From assembly GCA_023443745.1 (NCBI GenBank), contig JAEZTB010000064.1, positions 248,001 to 312,000 of the forward strand: a stretch of DNA of 64,000 nucleotides, read 5' to 3'. Shown piece after piece: positions 26,433 through 35,468 of the stretch. The DNA comes from Bacillota bacterium. GTDB taxonomy: Bacteria > Bacillota > Clostridia > DSM-8532. The translations under genes were made by a program, and so were the position numbers. The notes under the pieces were generated by a model. That model saw only the letters and a program-made list of their open reading frames with translations. It had not been told where the DNA came from and searched no databases. Position 1 is the stretch's first letter. Each line of letters starts with the position of its first letter.

Positions 26433-26620
26433 GAAGTAACAAGCTTTGACCTACTCGTTACGCATACTTCGCTTATTACGAAGTAACAAGCTTTGACCTA
26501 CTCGTTACGCATACTTCGCTTATTGCGCAGCAACAAGCTTTGACCTACTCGTTACGCATACTTCGCTTATTACGAAGTAACAAGCTTTGACCTACTCGTT
26601 ACGCATACTTCGCTTATAAT
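26433..26620. repeat. Four tandem copies of a 47-bp unit at the 3' end of the regulator gene
   Basis: Copies begin at 26433, 26480, 26527 and 26574. Three are almost identical and the third differs at a few positions (GCAGCAAC for GAAGTAAC). The fourth copy overlaps the last codons and stop of the response regulator (KRSMRNE-stop, ending at 26592), so copies one to three are downstream duplicates of the gene's end plus its trailing sequence. Each unit can pair GAAGTAAC with GTTAC and ACTTC further on, so the transcript would carry a row of similar hairpins. Confidence 0.9.
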
Positions 26621-27224
26621 AAAAAATCGCAAGCTGGGTTCGGTCTCTTAAGCTAAGCTTCTCAAGGATTACGCTGATATAATTTCTTACAGTGCCTTCA
26701 CTTAAAAAAAGCTTCTCAGATATTTCCTTATTGGATAAGCCCTCGGCCACCTGTGAAACAATCTCAAGCTCTTTCTCATTTAAGTTTAAGCTATGGAGAG
26801 TCGTTTTTCCGCTGTCACCCAAAAGGTGCGGAATCTTTGTAACGATTTCATCCCCAAACACCCGCTGTCCCACATAAACTGCTTTTATGGAAGGTACAAT
26901 ACTTCCAAAATTTTGTTTTAAGATATAACCTTTGGCTCCGATTTGGAAGGCCCGAGCAATATACTCATCGTCTGAAAAGGTTGTTAAGAACAGGATTTTA
27001 GCCATTTTATCGTGCCTTAGTATGATCTCCGCAGCGTCAATACCCGTCATGCCATCCATTCTGATGTCCATGAGCAAAATATCGGGCTTTAAGACCTGAT
27101 AAAACTCCACGGCCTGCTGACCAGATGCTCCGGTTTCCACCACTTCTATTTCTTTATCTGCTTCCAATATTGTTTTTAATGAAGCAGAGACCAGCTTGTC
27201 ATCATCTACAATCAATACTCTCAT
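26592..27224 (-). CDS. NarL/LuxR-type response regulator (LnrK-like)
   Basis: DNA-binding response regulator of 210 aa: receiver domain with the acidic pair VDDDK, acceptor Asp in DILLMDIRMDG and KGYILK lysine, then a LuxR-type HTH (LNEKELEIVSQVAEGLSNKE ... GTVRNYISVILEKL). It overlaps its kinase by 4 bases (ATGA). With the divergent three-gene ABC exporter this matches the LnrJK-LnrLMN (YfiJK-YfiLMN) arrangement of Bacillus, where the pair senses linear polyene/lipopeptide stress and induces the exporter. The last codons lie in a 47-bp tandem repeat. Confidence 0.92.
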   Translation of the reverse strand: MRVLIVDDDKLVSASLKTILEADKEIEVVETGASGQQAVEFYQVLKPDILLMDIRMDGMTGIDAAEIILRHDKMAKILFLTTFSDDEYIARAFQIGAKGYILKQNFGSIVPSIKAVYVGQRVFGDEIVTKIPHLLGDSGKTTLHSLNLNEKELEIVSQVAEGLSNKEISEKLFLSEGTVRNYISVILEKLSLRDRTQLAIFYYKRSMRNE

Positions 27225-28303
27225 GCAATTGCCGCCTCCTTTGGAACTGAAATAAAGATTTCAAAACCGTTTTCAGTACTGATATTCATATTTCCATTAA
27301 GAGAATGGACCCGATCAAACATATTTCTGAGGCCCAGGCCATTGTCCATGGTGTAGCTTTTAACGATGCCGTTGTCCCTTATTATGAGCTGATAAAGCGC
27401 GGGATGTTCTCGAAATGAGATGGCTGCATGAGTAGCGTTGGAATGCTTCATCATATTAGCCAAAGCTTCTTTTGTGATGGAAACAAACGCATATTTCAGC
27501 TTCTGAGGCGGATTACTGCTGATATTATAGTCGTAGGACACTTCACAAAAGGTAAATTCCTTTACCAGTGCCTGGACTTGAGCATCCAGATCAATGGATT
27601 CATCATAAAGGTCATGAACACTGCTCCTTATACTATTCATGGCATGAGTCAATGTATCACTGAGGGTTTCCAAATGTTCCTTTACTTTCTCATCCTGATT
27701 TATTGTCATAAGCGCTCCCGATTGTAAAATAGCACTTGACAACAAATGCCCCACATTGTCATGAATTTCCCGGGCTATACGATTCCGTTCATTTATGGTG
27801 GCCAGGTTTAGCTCATTATCCTGCTTCTCAATTAAATCGCTGTTCTGCTTCTTTAATTGAATGGACATTTCTCTTGTAGTATCATTTAGCACATTATATC
27901 GGGATTGCTGCTTGATCTGCTGTTCGGCATGATACTTAATCAACAGGCAAAGCATGTACATCGTCAAAACCATTGAAAGGGTCTGGAGAGAATAAGACTG
28001 AGCTAAATTCAGCAGCGGGATAATGGCTAAAAGGCTTACATTTTGATATTTGTAAAAGTGTATGTCATAAGCTATCAAGGGCAAAAAGATAAACAAGCCG
28101 GGCTGTAGTCCTGACAGTATGATAAACCCCACTGCAATACCAGCTCTTAGCCTGTCATCCTCAAAATAACTTAAAAAACTGCTGCATATGATGGCAATGA
28201 GCAAGGGTACAACGTTGATATTTACATCTCCCTGAAAAAGATAGATGGACAAACAACTTATAAACAATATGATTTTATCAGCAAGACTTGCAGATTTTAA
28301 CAT
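27221..28303 (-). CDS. NarL-family sensor histidine kinase (LnrJ/DesK-like)
   Basis: Membrane sensor kinase of 360 aa. About five N-terminal hydrophobic helices (residues 10-140) have almost no extracytoplasmic loop, the layout of intramembrane-sensing kinases that detect membrane damage. A coiled-coil linker leads to the HisKA_3 box ERNRIAREIHDNVGHLL with the phosphorylated His, then an ATPase domain with NMMKHSNATH and NGLGLRNM. It is encoded first in the pair and is divergent from the ABC genes it probably controls. Confidence 0.9.
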   Translation of the reverse strand: MLKSASLADKIILFISCLSIYLFQGDVNINVVPLLIAIICSSFLSYFEDDRLRAGIAVGFIILSGLQPGLFIFLPLIAYDIHFYKYQNVSLLAIIPLLNLAQSYSLQTLSMVLTMYMLCLLIKYHAEQQIKQQSRYNVLNDTTREMSIQLKKQNSDLIEKQDNELNLATINERNRIAREIHDNVGHLLSSAILQSGALMTINQDEKVKEHLETLSDTLTHAMNSIRSSVHDLYDESIDLDAQVQALVKEFTFCEVSYDYNISSNPPQKLKYAFVSITKEALANMMKHSNATHAAISFREHPALYQLIIRDNGIVKSYTMDNGLGLRNMFDRVHSLNGNMNISTENGFEIFISVPKEAAIA

Positions 28304-28375
28304 AACCCTCTATTCCCTATTATCGTTCTGGGTGATAATCATTTTATCATTTCATTCCTGCGACTACAATGATAT

Positions 28376-28389
28376 ATGACAATTGTCAT
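28376..28389. promoter_or_regulatory. Palindrome ATGACAATTGTCAT between kinase and ABC genes
   Basis: A perfect 14-bp palindrome lies in the 185-base divergent region. A second, looser dyad, TGAC-acttaca-AGTCA, follows about 20 bases later. Dyads of TGAC/GTCA type suit NarL-family dimers, so the regulator at 26592-27224 is the likely ligand, acting on the ABC operon and perhaps on its own. Confidence 0.45.
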
Positions 28390-28488
28390 GTCTGGAAGTG
28401 ATTCCTGACACTTACAAGTCATACAAAGCCGGACTAAAATAAAGATAGAAACTGTCAATAGCAGTAAGCCTATATGGAGGTAATAGAA

Positions 28489-29421
28489 ATGATTATTGAG
28501 GTTAAGAATCTGGTCAAACGTTTTGGAGATCTAGTTGCTCTGGATCATCTTTCTTTTTCGGTAAAAGAAGGTGAAATATTCGGACTGCTGGGACCAAACG
28601 GTTCGGGAAAAACAACAGCCATCAATTGCATATTGTCATTATTGCATTACGATAAGGGTGAAATTAAGGTTTTTGATCAGCCTATGACCCCAGATGCCTA
28701 TAAAATCAAGCGTGATATTGGAATTGTCATGCAAAATGTTGCTGTCTATGAGGAATTGACCGTATATGAGAATATTGATTATTTCTGCGGACTTTATGTT
28801 CATGATAAAGCTTTAAAAAAGAACCTTGTAAATGACGCAATAGATTTTGTCGGGCTCGGTGATTTTACCAAATTCTATCCTAAAAAGCTCAGTGGCGGCT
28901 TGCTGAGAAGATTGAACATCGCTTGCGGCATTGCGCACAAACCCAAATTGATCATATTGGATGAACCTACGGTTGCAGTAGATCCTCAAAGCCGTAACAA
29001 AATCCTGGAGGGGATTATTGATTTAAATAAGCAGGGTGCAACCATCATCTATACCTCCCACTACATGGAGGAGGTTGAGCAGATCTGCAGCCGAATCATG
29101 ATCCTAGATAAAGGCAGATCCATCGCGACCGGCTCCAAGGACGAACTCAAGGCCATGATTACGCTTGGTGAGAAAATCACGGTGGAGACCTACGGTTTGA
29201 CCAATGAAAAGCTTTTAACATTAAGGAGCCTGCCCAATATTGTTTCTGCTGAATACAAGGATCATTTACTTATAATCAAATCCAGCAAGGGCAAAAACAA
29301 TCTGGAAATGGTTCTGGACTTTATTAAAAAAGAAGGCATCCAATTCGGCAAAATATATTCTGAACTACCTACCCTAAACGACGTCTTTCTGGAGATCACC
29401 GGAAAAGAATTAAGAGATTAA
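28489..29421 (+). CDS. ABC exporter ATPase (LnrL-like)
   Basis: Cytoplasmic ATPase of 310 aa driving export with the two permeases that follow. Walker A GPNGSGKTT, Q-loop region VMQNVAVYEEL, signature LSGGLLRRLNIA (the usual LSGGQ has L for Q), Walker B LIILDEPTVAVDP and switch His in TSHYMEEVEQ are all present. A C-terminal domain of about 80 residues is typical of drug/lipid exporters of the DrrA/CcmA class. ATG at 28489 is chosen because GGAGG lies nine bases upstream; an earlier ATG at 28474 overlaps that site. Confidence 0.93.
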   Translation: MIIEVKNLVKRFGDLVALDHLSFSVKEGEIFGLLGPNGSGKTTAINCILSLLHYDKGEIKVFDQPMTPDAYKIKRDIGIVMQNVAVYEELTVYENIDYFCGLYVHDKALKKNLVNDAIDFVGLGDFTKFYPKKLSGGLLRRLNIACGIAHKPKLIILDEPTVAVDPQSRNKILEGIIDLNKQGATIIYTSHYMEEVEQICSRIMILDKGRSIATGSKDELKAMITLGEKITVETYGLTNEKLLTLRSLPNIVSAEYKDHLLIIKSSKGKNNLEMVLDFIKKEGIQFGKIYSELPTLNDVFLEITGKELRD

Positions 29422-29430
29422 GGGGGAATC

Positions 29431-30570
29431 ATGATGTTTGCTCATATCTTCACATACAGACTCAAATGTCTCCTGCGGAATCGGGAAATGGTATTCTGGA
29501 CATTAATGTTTCCTCTGCTTTTGGCTACATTTTTCAACCTGTCCTTTTCCAATATAGCTAGCGCTGAAACCTTCCAGGCCATTGATGTGGCAGTAGTGGA
29601 TGATGCCCAATATCAAAAGGATACAGACTTCAAGTCGATTTTAGACGGTGTCTCAAACGGCGAGAACAGATTATTCAATCTAACTGTAGCTTCAAAAGAT
29701 AAAGCCGATCAATTACTAAAGGATAATAAAATTTCGGGGTATATTGTTGTCGGTTCACCAATCAAGCTTGTTGTCAATAAATCCGGTTTAAGCCAGACCA
29801 TAATCAAGAGCTTTGTAGATGACTATAATCATACATCGGCTGCTGTCACTTCCATATTGGCCGAAGATCCCACCAGATATCAGGATTTAATGAAGGATCT
29901 GGGGAACCGCCAGAAATACGTAAAAGAGGTCTCAGGTACAAGTGCCGAACCCAATAACATACTTGCCTATTTTTACGCATTGATAGCCATGTCATGCTTT
30001 TATGGAAGTCTATTGGGTAATCGGGAGGTCATGGAGATTCAGGCTAATATTTCGTCACTTGCCGCCCGGGTGAATATTGCCCCTGTCCATAAGCTGAAAA
30101 CCTTTATTTACAGCAGCAGTGCAGCCCTATTGATTCATCTAGTTGAAATGCTGGCGCTGCTTGCCTATTTATTCTTTGCGCTAAAGGTCGATTTTGGATC
30201 CAGGATCGGATATATACTGCTTACAGTGCTTGTAGGTTCTGTTACGGGGCTGACCTTTGGTGCCTTTATAAGTGCCATTGTCAAAAAATCCGAGGGAGTT
30301 AAAATCGCTATCTTGATAACCTCAACCATGCTATGTTCCTTCCTGGCCGGTATGATGGTCCAGAATATGAAATATATCATTGCACAAAAAGCGCCTATCC
30401 TCTCGTATCTAAACCCCATCAATTTGCTAACCGATGCCTTTTATTGCCTTTACTATTATGATACGCTGGGAAGATTCTTTACTAATATCGCAGCTCTTTG
30501 CGCCTTTATTCTTCTATTCTGCTCTGGGACTTATTTCATCATAAGGAGGAGAAAATATGCAAGTCTTTAA
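29431..30570 (+). CDS. ABC-2 type permease (LnrM-like)
   Basis: Membrane subunit of 379 aa with the ABC-2 layout: one N-terminal helix, a large outer loop of about 150 residues (30-180), then five or six helices to the C-terminus. It lies 9 bases after the ATPase and overlaps the next permease by 14 bases, so the three are one operon and the two permeases probably pair as a heterodimer. Confidence 0.9.
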   Translation: MMFAHIFTYRLKCLLRNREMVFWTLMFPLLLATFFNLSFSNIASAETFQAIDVAVVDDAQYQKDTDFKSILDGVSNGENRLFNLTVASKDKADQLLKDNKISGYIVVGSPIKLVVNKSGLSQTIIKSFVDDYNHTSAAVTSILAEDPTRYQDLMKDLGNRQKYVKEVSGTSAEPNNILAYFYALIAMSCFYGSLLGNREVMEIQANISSLAARVNIAPVHKLKTFIYSSSAALLIHLVEMLALLAYLFFALKVDFGSRIGYILLTVLVGSVTGLTFGAFISAIVKKSEGVKIAILITSTMLCSFLAGMMVQNMKYIIAQKAPILSYLNPINLLTDAFYCLYYYDTLGRFFTNIAALCAFILLFCSGTYFIIRRRKYASL

Positions 30571-31723
30571 GCTTAGTATGAAAATTATAAAGAAAAATAT
30601 ACCAGTCATGCTTATTTATGTTATTATTTTCTTATCCATCTCGATTTCAGTGTCGGTCTCCACAGTAAGTGAACTAAATAAGGATACATCATTTACCCAG
30701 GAAAAAAGGGATATGGCTTTCATCAGTGAGGAAAGCAGTCCATTAATAGATGGCCTCAAGGCCGAGCTGGGCAAAATTGCGAATTTTATTGAGCTCCCGG
30801 ATGAAACCGAAGCCTTGCAGGACGCGTTGTATTTCCGTTCTGTCAACTACATCCTTCGTGTACCAAAGGGCTTTACAGAGAGCTTTATGAGTGGCGGAAA
30901 TATCCAGCTTGAAAAGACAGTGATTCCGAATTCTCCAAGCAACATCGCTATTGATTTGAGCATTAATAAATTCTTTAATACGGCCAGTCTCTATGTAAAG
31001 CAAGTAAAGGGCATTTCCCAGGAGTCTCTGGTGGAGCATATCAATTCGGATTTGGCAGTAAGCACTCCCGTAGAGGTGAAAACAACTGTCGAAAAGCCGG
31101 CGGATCAATCGTACGCCAACTATTTCTTCAACTATATGGCTTATACGATCATGTCTGTTCTTATCCTGGGTATGAGCACCCTTATGCTGGTGTTCAACAA
31201 ACCGGATTTAAGAAGAAGAAACGCCTGTTCACCGTTAAGTACTTATAAGTCGAATATCCAATTTATCATGGCCAATTTAGTGTTTACCTTTGTTACATGG
31301 TTCATTACGGTAGCATTCTGCTTCTTCCTTAATTTGGAGAACAGCTTTAACCTGAATACCGTCTATTTTATGATAAATTCACTTGTATTTGCTATTTGTG
31401 CCGCCAGCATCAGTTATTTTGCCGGCAGCCTTGTTAAGAGCGACAGTGCAATTTCAGCCATCAGCAATGTAGCCTCTTTAGGGCCTTGTTTTATAAGCGG
31501 TGTTTTTGTGCCTCAGGAGCTTTTAGGAGATTCAGTTCTGAAAATTGCCAGCTTTACCCCAACCTATTGGTATGTTAAAGCCAATAACCAAATTGCAGCA
31601 TTAACTCAGTTTGATTTCACTCATATAAAGAGCATTTTATCTTATATTCTTATTGAAATAGGTTTTGCGGTGGCATTCTTTGCCGTAGCTCTGGTTATTG
31701 GAAAAAGAAAAAGGCTGGCTTGA
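30557..31723 (+). CDS. ABC-2 type permease (LnrN-like)
   Basis: Second membrane subunit, 388 aa, with the same architecture as the preceding one: N-terminal helix, outer loop of about 160 residues, then a block of helices including SVLILGMSTLMLVF and a final hydrophobic hairpin. ATG is preceded by AAGGAGGAG. It closes the exporter operon. Substrate is unknown; by analogy amphipathic antibiotics or lipopeptides. Confidence 0.9.
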   Translation: MQVFKLSMKIIKKNIPVMLIYVIIFLSISISVSVSTVSELNKDTSFTQEKRDMAFISEESSPLIDGLKAELGKIANFIELPDETEALQDALYFRSVNYILRVPKGFTESFMSGGNIQLEKTVIPNSPSNIAIDLSINKFFNTASLYVKQVKGISQESLVEHINSDLAVSTPVEVKTTVEKPADQSYANYFFNYMAYTIMSVLILGMSTLMLVFNKPDLRRRNACSPLSTYKSNIQFIMANLVFTFVTWFITVAFCFFLNLENSFNLNTVYFMINSLVFAICAASISYFAGSLVKSDSAISAISNVASLGPCFISGVFVPQELLGDSVLKIASFTPTYWYVKANNQIAALTQFDFTHIKSILSYILIEIGFAVAFFAVALVIGKRKRLA

Positions 31724-31838
31724 AATCTTTGTTGAGAATTGCGATATTGCGTGATAAAGTTATCTAAATGGATTATATTGTTCTAACGTTATATTGAATT
31801 TCCGAGTGAACTCAATATGCTTGAGAGGTGGAATTTTC

Positions 31839-34532
31839 TTGAGAACAAAGCTTGCTGTTACGATGGTTACAATGCTATTCGTGGTACTTCTTTTTTCGAG
31901 CACTGCATGGGCACACCCGACAACCGATGGCGTTGATATCATTATCCCTGAAAAAGCATTTTATTATGGCGGTCATACTTATGTCCAATATTGGATACCT
32001 GATGCCAGCTGGGAATATAAGAGGGATTTTTGTGTTGAGCTTGGGAAAAGAGCCGGCGTACCGGCACACCTCGTCTATATTAAAAACGAAGGTATCGACA
32101 ATCAGCTTAGTTCGCATGATGTACGCGGCATCATTGGCGCTTTTGAAAATGGCGACGGATATTGGCGCTGGCTTGATGGTACACCGATGGGGAGAATGAT
32201 TCCGGTGCAGGTTCCCGATGAATATGGCAATTTGCGTTGGGATTTCCGATACGATAATATGGGTGCATACGATGGTTGGTGTAAAGGAGCAGAAGTCGCC
32301 CACGCAACCTATGAGAAGCGTGAACCTGATGCTTTCAGCGCCCCGATGACCGACCAGCATTATGCGCATAACGGCTCAGAATTCGGATGGCATAACCATT
32401 TTGAGGAACCACTTTCTTTCATTTGTGAATTTGAGGGTGAAGTGACTTTTGCTCTGGCGATGGAAAACGCTAATCTTGAATATAACCGCTATAACTCGCC
32501 TGTCATATTATCAAGCCCATCCGTTTTTGCTAATGTGAACGGCAAGTTGACTGCCATTCCTGTAAAAAACGAAATTCTCAAAAAAGACGGCCTCATAAAA
32601 CAAAGTATTGGCAAATATCCTGTTCATCCTGAGCGAGAATTTAATTTTCATGGCTGGGCTTATTTCTCAAAGAAAGGACAGAACGAGCTGTTCGGGAATA
32701 AAACAGCCCAGCCGATGAAAATCTGGGACTACACAAGCACAGAGCCTTTTACAGAAAAGGATCCGCTCGACCCGTTGCTTTTCCTTTACGCAGTATGGGA
32801 AGACGCGCATATTTTCAATGAGGAAACAAGCTTCGAGGCGGGTTCGACCTATCTTGCCCTTGATCAACTCGTATACCTTATCAGCGCTGATCCGAACGAA
32901 ACATACAAGGGCAAGACAATCGCTGAAATGCTTAATAAATCGCAGAGCAGCGAAATGGATAAAATGAGGGACAACCGTCCGCATCGTGAAAACGGCGCGG
33001 ATGTCGCAATGATAGACTTTCTTTACGCCAAGATCGGCGGCTGGACAATCAGCGACTGGAGAGCAGGCGATAAGAAAAGTGGCGAAGGCGGATGGTCATT
33101 TTTCGCAGCAGCGGTTAATAATCGCCCTGACCAAACAGTGCTTGTATATGAAGGCACAGCCTTTGCTGACACCGACTGGGCGCTGGTTAAAGACAGCGTA
33201 GGAACAGATGTGGACTTTGGGCTAAATGGCAAGTTTAACTCCCAATTCCGCCAGGCACTGGAGTTTTACCGTGACTTCAAATGCAAGGACGGTAAGACCT
33301 TCGCCGTGGGACACTCACTAGGTGGCGGACTGGCCGCTCATGTTGCGTATACGTTTGGAATCAACGCGCATACATATAACGGAGTAGAGGGCTGGACTCT
33401 CCCGATTTCTGTGAGACAAAATTACCTGCTCAGAGATTTCCCGGGCGTTGATGCGCTGGGTAACATTGACTCGTGGTGTCATGTGAGTGACGTACTCGTC
33501 GGTATTCATGAAAGGGAAAAACGCGCAAGGTGGCTCATAGAGCCGAAAGATCTTCACGGTATAGCAAACGCCCATGAGATTTTCCCTGCGGTCGCATACA
33601 GAGATGGCATATACAGTGTAGCTGACGCGAAATTCAAGAATGTCAAATCGCCATGGGTGTGGCGCACAGTTAACCTCGGTCTCTCTAAGGACGAAGTTTT
33701 AGTGGCTCGCTCGGGTGATGTAGCCATTCGAGATGGCGATTACAGAATATTCTTATTCGGTGGAAATGGTAACGATTACATAGATTGCATTAGCGGTGAT
33801 CCATATGCCTCTGTAATTATAGGCGGGCGCGGCAATAACAAGCTTATAGGTGGTGCCTGGCCAGATACCTTTATTATAAGGGAAAACCCCAGCAGCTTTA
33901 CTGTTATTAATGATAAATACAACCTCTCACCTAAAAAGAATCGTATTGAGATTGTGAACCTTGGCATCGTTGGCATCGATAATAACATCGAATCCCTCGA
34001 TACTGACGGAAAAGCTGTACGTGGAACCATGATAACGCTCTCGGATGGTCAGAAGATATTCGTTGATGCTAAAACGCTTGCGGCAGCTGAAATATGGCTT
34101 GTCAACGCACCGGGCGACATCATCTATGGAAAAGTAAAGCCGAATTATTTCCTTGTTGACGATAAAACCAAAGTGAAGGTCAACGGAATGCTTGTCACTT
34201 TCGACCAACTGCCCGTGAGCCAAAACGGAAGGTTATTGGTTCCGGTACGGGCGATAGCCGAAGCTATGGGATATAAGATATCATGGGATGGTGCAACAAA
34301 TACGGCTACAGTCTCGAACAATTCGAGCACTACTGTTAAGATGACTATTGGCAACCCTACAGTGGCTATTTCCAAAAACGGAGTGAACAGCGCAATCACT
34401 TTGGACGTGCCTCCACAAATGATAGGCGGACGGACACTCGTCCCGCTTCGAGCACTTGCTGAATCATTTGGTGCAAAGGTTGATTGGAACGATAAGAGCA
34501 AAACAGCGATTATTATGACACACGCTCCCTGA
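31839..34532 (+). CDS. Secreted mosaic protein: C-type lectin, lipase, RTX, Cu-amine-oxidase-N
   Basis: Exported 897-aa protein. A signal peptide (ending about STAWA) is followed by a C-type-lectin-like domain (HTYVQYW, NGDGYWRWLDGTP, FICEFEG), a linker with EKDPLDPLLFLYAVWED, an alpha/beta-hydrolase domain of the lipase-3/Mbeg1-like type with nucleophile motif GHSLGGGLAAHVAY, RTX-like calcium repeats (FGGNGNDYID, IIGGRGNNKLIGG), and a C-terminal copper-amine-oxidase-N-like repeat domain (GRLLVPVRAIAEAMGYKI and GGRTLVPLRALAESFGAKV). The start is TTG at 31839, seven bases after GAGAGGTGG. It appears monocistronic. It may bind glycans or wall and hydrolyse lipid esters; substrate unknown. Confidence 0.78.
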   Translation: MRTKLAVTMVTMLFVVLLFSSTAWAHPTTDGVDIIIPEKAFYYGGHTYVQYWIPDASWEYKRDFCVELGKRAGVPAHLVYIKNEGIDNQLSSHDVRGIIGAFENGDGYWRWLDGTPMGRMIPVQVPDEYGNLRWDFRYDNMGAYDGWCKGAEVAHATYEKREPDAFSAPMTDQHYAHNGSEFGWHNHFEEPLSFICEFEGEVTFALAMENANLEYNRYNSPVILSSPSVFANVNGKLTAIPVKNEILKKDGLIKQSIGKYPVHPEREFNFHGWAYFSKKGQNELFGNKTAQPMKIWDYTSTEPFTEKDPLDPLLFLYAVWEDAHIFNEETSFEAGSTYLALDQLVYLISADPNETYKGKTIAEMLNKSQSSEMDKMRDNRPHRENGADVAMIDFLYAKIGGWTISDWRAGDKKSGEGGWSFFAAAVNNRPDQTVLVYEGTAFADTDWALVKDSVGTDVDFGLNGKFNSQFRQALEFYRDFKCKDGKTFAVGHSLGGGLAAHVAYTFGINAHTYNGVEGWTLPISVRQNYLLRDFPGVDALGNIDSWCHVSDVLVGIHEREKRARWLIEPKDLHGIANAHEIFPAVAYRDGIYSVADAKFKNVKSPWVWRTVNLGLSKDEVLVARSGDVAIRDGDYRIFLFGGNGNDYIDCISGDPYASVIIGGRGNNKLIGGAWPDTFIIRENPSSFTVINDKYNLSPKKNRIEIVNLGIVGIDNNIESLDTDGKAVRGTMITLSDGQKIFVDAKTLAAAEIWLVNAPGDIIYGKVKPNYFLVDDKTKVKVNGMLVTFDQLPVSQNGRLLVPVRAIAEAMGYKISWDGATNTATVSNNSSTTVKMTIGNPTVAISKNGVNSAITLDVPPQMIGGRTLVPLRALAESFGAKVDWNDKSKTAIIMTHAP

Positions 34533-34541
34533 GCATCGCCT

Positions 34542-35150
34542 CTACCCGTTAATTACAGCACCAAAGGCTCTGGCAATATATACAGCCTGTTCAATATCAA
34601 CCTTGACATCTTTTAAACTAAAGCTTTTAAAGTCAAGCCCTTCAACAAGTGCCTCTCTCAGATCGGCCCCTTTCAAATCAGCTTGAACAAGAAGGGCAAA
34701 GCTGAGATTGGCACTTTTGAAGCAGGCCTTTTCCAGGTTGGAATCAGAAAGGTCTGCATGGGCTAGATTCACCTCACTAAGATCAAGGTTTTTCAAATCG
34801 CATGATCTTAAATTTGTATATGACCAATCCCCCCGAGTGATCTTTATGCCTAATAAATTTGCTTCAGTAAAGCTTGATCCCAGCATCCTGCAATCAAGAA
34901 ACTCAGTATTAAAGAGATGGGCGTAGGTAAATTGGCAATTCGTAAAGGACGATTCCCTATGGACCGAACCATTGAGCCGGGTCCCTCTAAAGCTGCAATC
35001 AATAAAGGTGCATCTTTCAGTAATAACATCCTCCATGTTTGCGCTTTTTAAGTCACAGTTTATAAATTTGCAGCTTATAAAAACCTGTCCCTCGAAATCT
35101 TCCTCAACCAATGATAGATGATCAAAAACCTCATGCTGAGTTGTTATCAT
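34542..35150 (-). CDS. Pentapeptide-repeat protein
   Basis: The 202-aa product is built almost wholly of A(D/N)LxX-type pentapeptides (ADLSDSNLEKACFKSANLSF, ADLKGADLREAL), which fold as a right-handed beta helix. Some relatives mimic DNA and protect gyrase from quinolones; most have unknown roles. No membrane segment is present. The ATG at 35150 has GGAG upstream, whereas an earlier ATG at 35165 has none. Stand-alone gene, convergent with the lipase gene. Confidence 0.85.
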   Translation of the reverse strand: MITTQHEVFDHLSLVEEDFEGQVFISCKFINCDLKSANMEDVITERCTFIDCSFRGTRLNGSVHRESSFTNCQFTYAHLFNTEFLDCRMLGSSFTEANLLGIKITRGDWSYTNLRSCDLKNLDLSEVNLAHADLSDSNLEKACFKSANLSFALLVQADLKGADLREALVEGLDFKSFSLKDVKVDIEQAVYIARAFGAVING

Positions 35151-35308
35151 TCCAACACTCTCCATATCAACTATTAAATTAAATAAGAACCCTCGGGAGC
35201 TTTATTCTTCTTAATTAAAATTTACATAAGCTTTGGCATATTGAGAATATGACAAATTCTTTTAAAAATCAATAATATGACAAATAAAACAGCTTAGTTG
35301 CCATTATC

Positions 35309-35337
35309 TTGCTTTATCAGATTGGGTATGCTATTAT
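35309..35337 (+). promoter_or_regulatory. Promoter of the fluoride-riboswitch antiporter unit
   Basis: TTGCTT (35309-35314), 17-base spacer, TATTAT (35332-35337). Transcription would begin near 35344, at the first bases of the riboswitch. Confidence 0.6.
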
Positions 35338-35344
35338 TGTTCTA

Positions 35345-35412
35345 GTGGGAATGAAGTTCTCCCCTAGCCATTTATGGGCTAAAACCGCTTATCAAGCTGA
35401 TGACTTCTGTGA
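35345..35412 (+). ncRNA. Fluoride riboswitch (crcB motif)
   Basis: The leader contains the conserved parts of the fluoride aptamer in order: GGGAATGAAGTTCTCCC (P1-loop strand with internal pair GGGA/TCCC), a variable hairpin TAGCC...GGCTA, AACCGCTT, and AAGCTGATGACTTCTG at the 3' side. AACCGC pairing back and the terminal GATGACTTCTG are the most diagnostic. The 3' half, AAGCTGAT plus TTCTG, can alternatively pair with the downstream ATCAGCTT and CAGAA to make a terminator, so ligand binding should turn expression on. Recognised by motif from memory of the family, not by a covariance search. Confidence 0.85.
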
Positions 35413-35445
35413 TTTAATTTATCGCAGAAATTATCAGCTTTTTTG
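35394..35445 (+). terminator. Riboswitch-controlled intrinsic terminator
   Basis: AAGCTGAT (35394-35401) and TTCTG pair with CAGAA and ATCAGCTT (35433-35440), followed by a run of six T. The left arm is the 3' strand of the fluoride aptamer, so the two structures exclude each other. Confidence 0.8.
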
Positions 35446-35468
35446 CACTTTAAGGAGGGTATTCAATC

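Noticed and set aside
26433..26620. CRISPR-like array
   Set aside because: The 47-bp units are directly adjacent with no variable spacers, and the last unit is the end of a coding gene.
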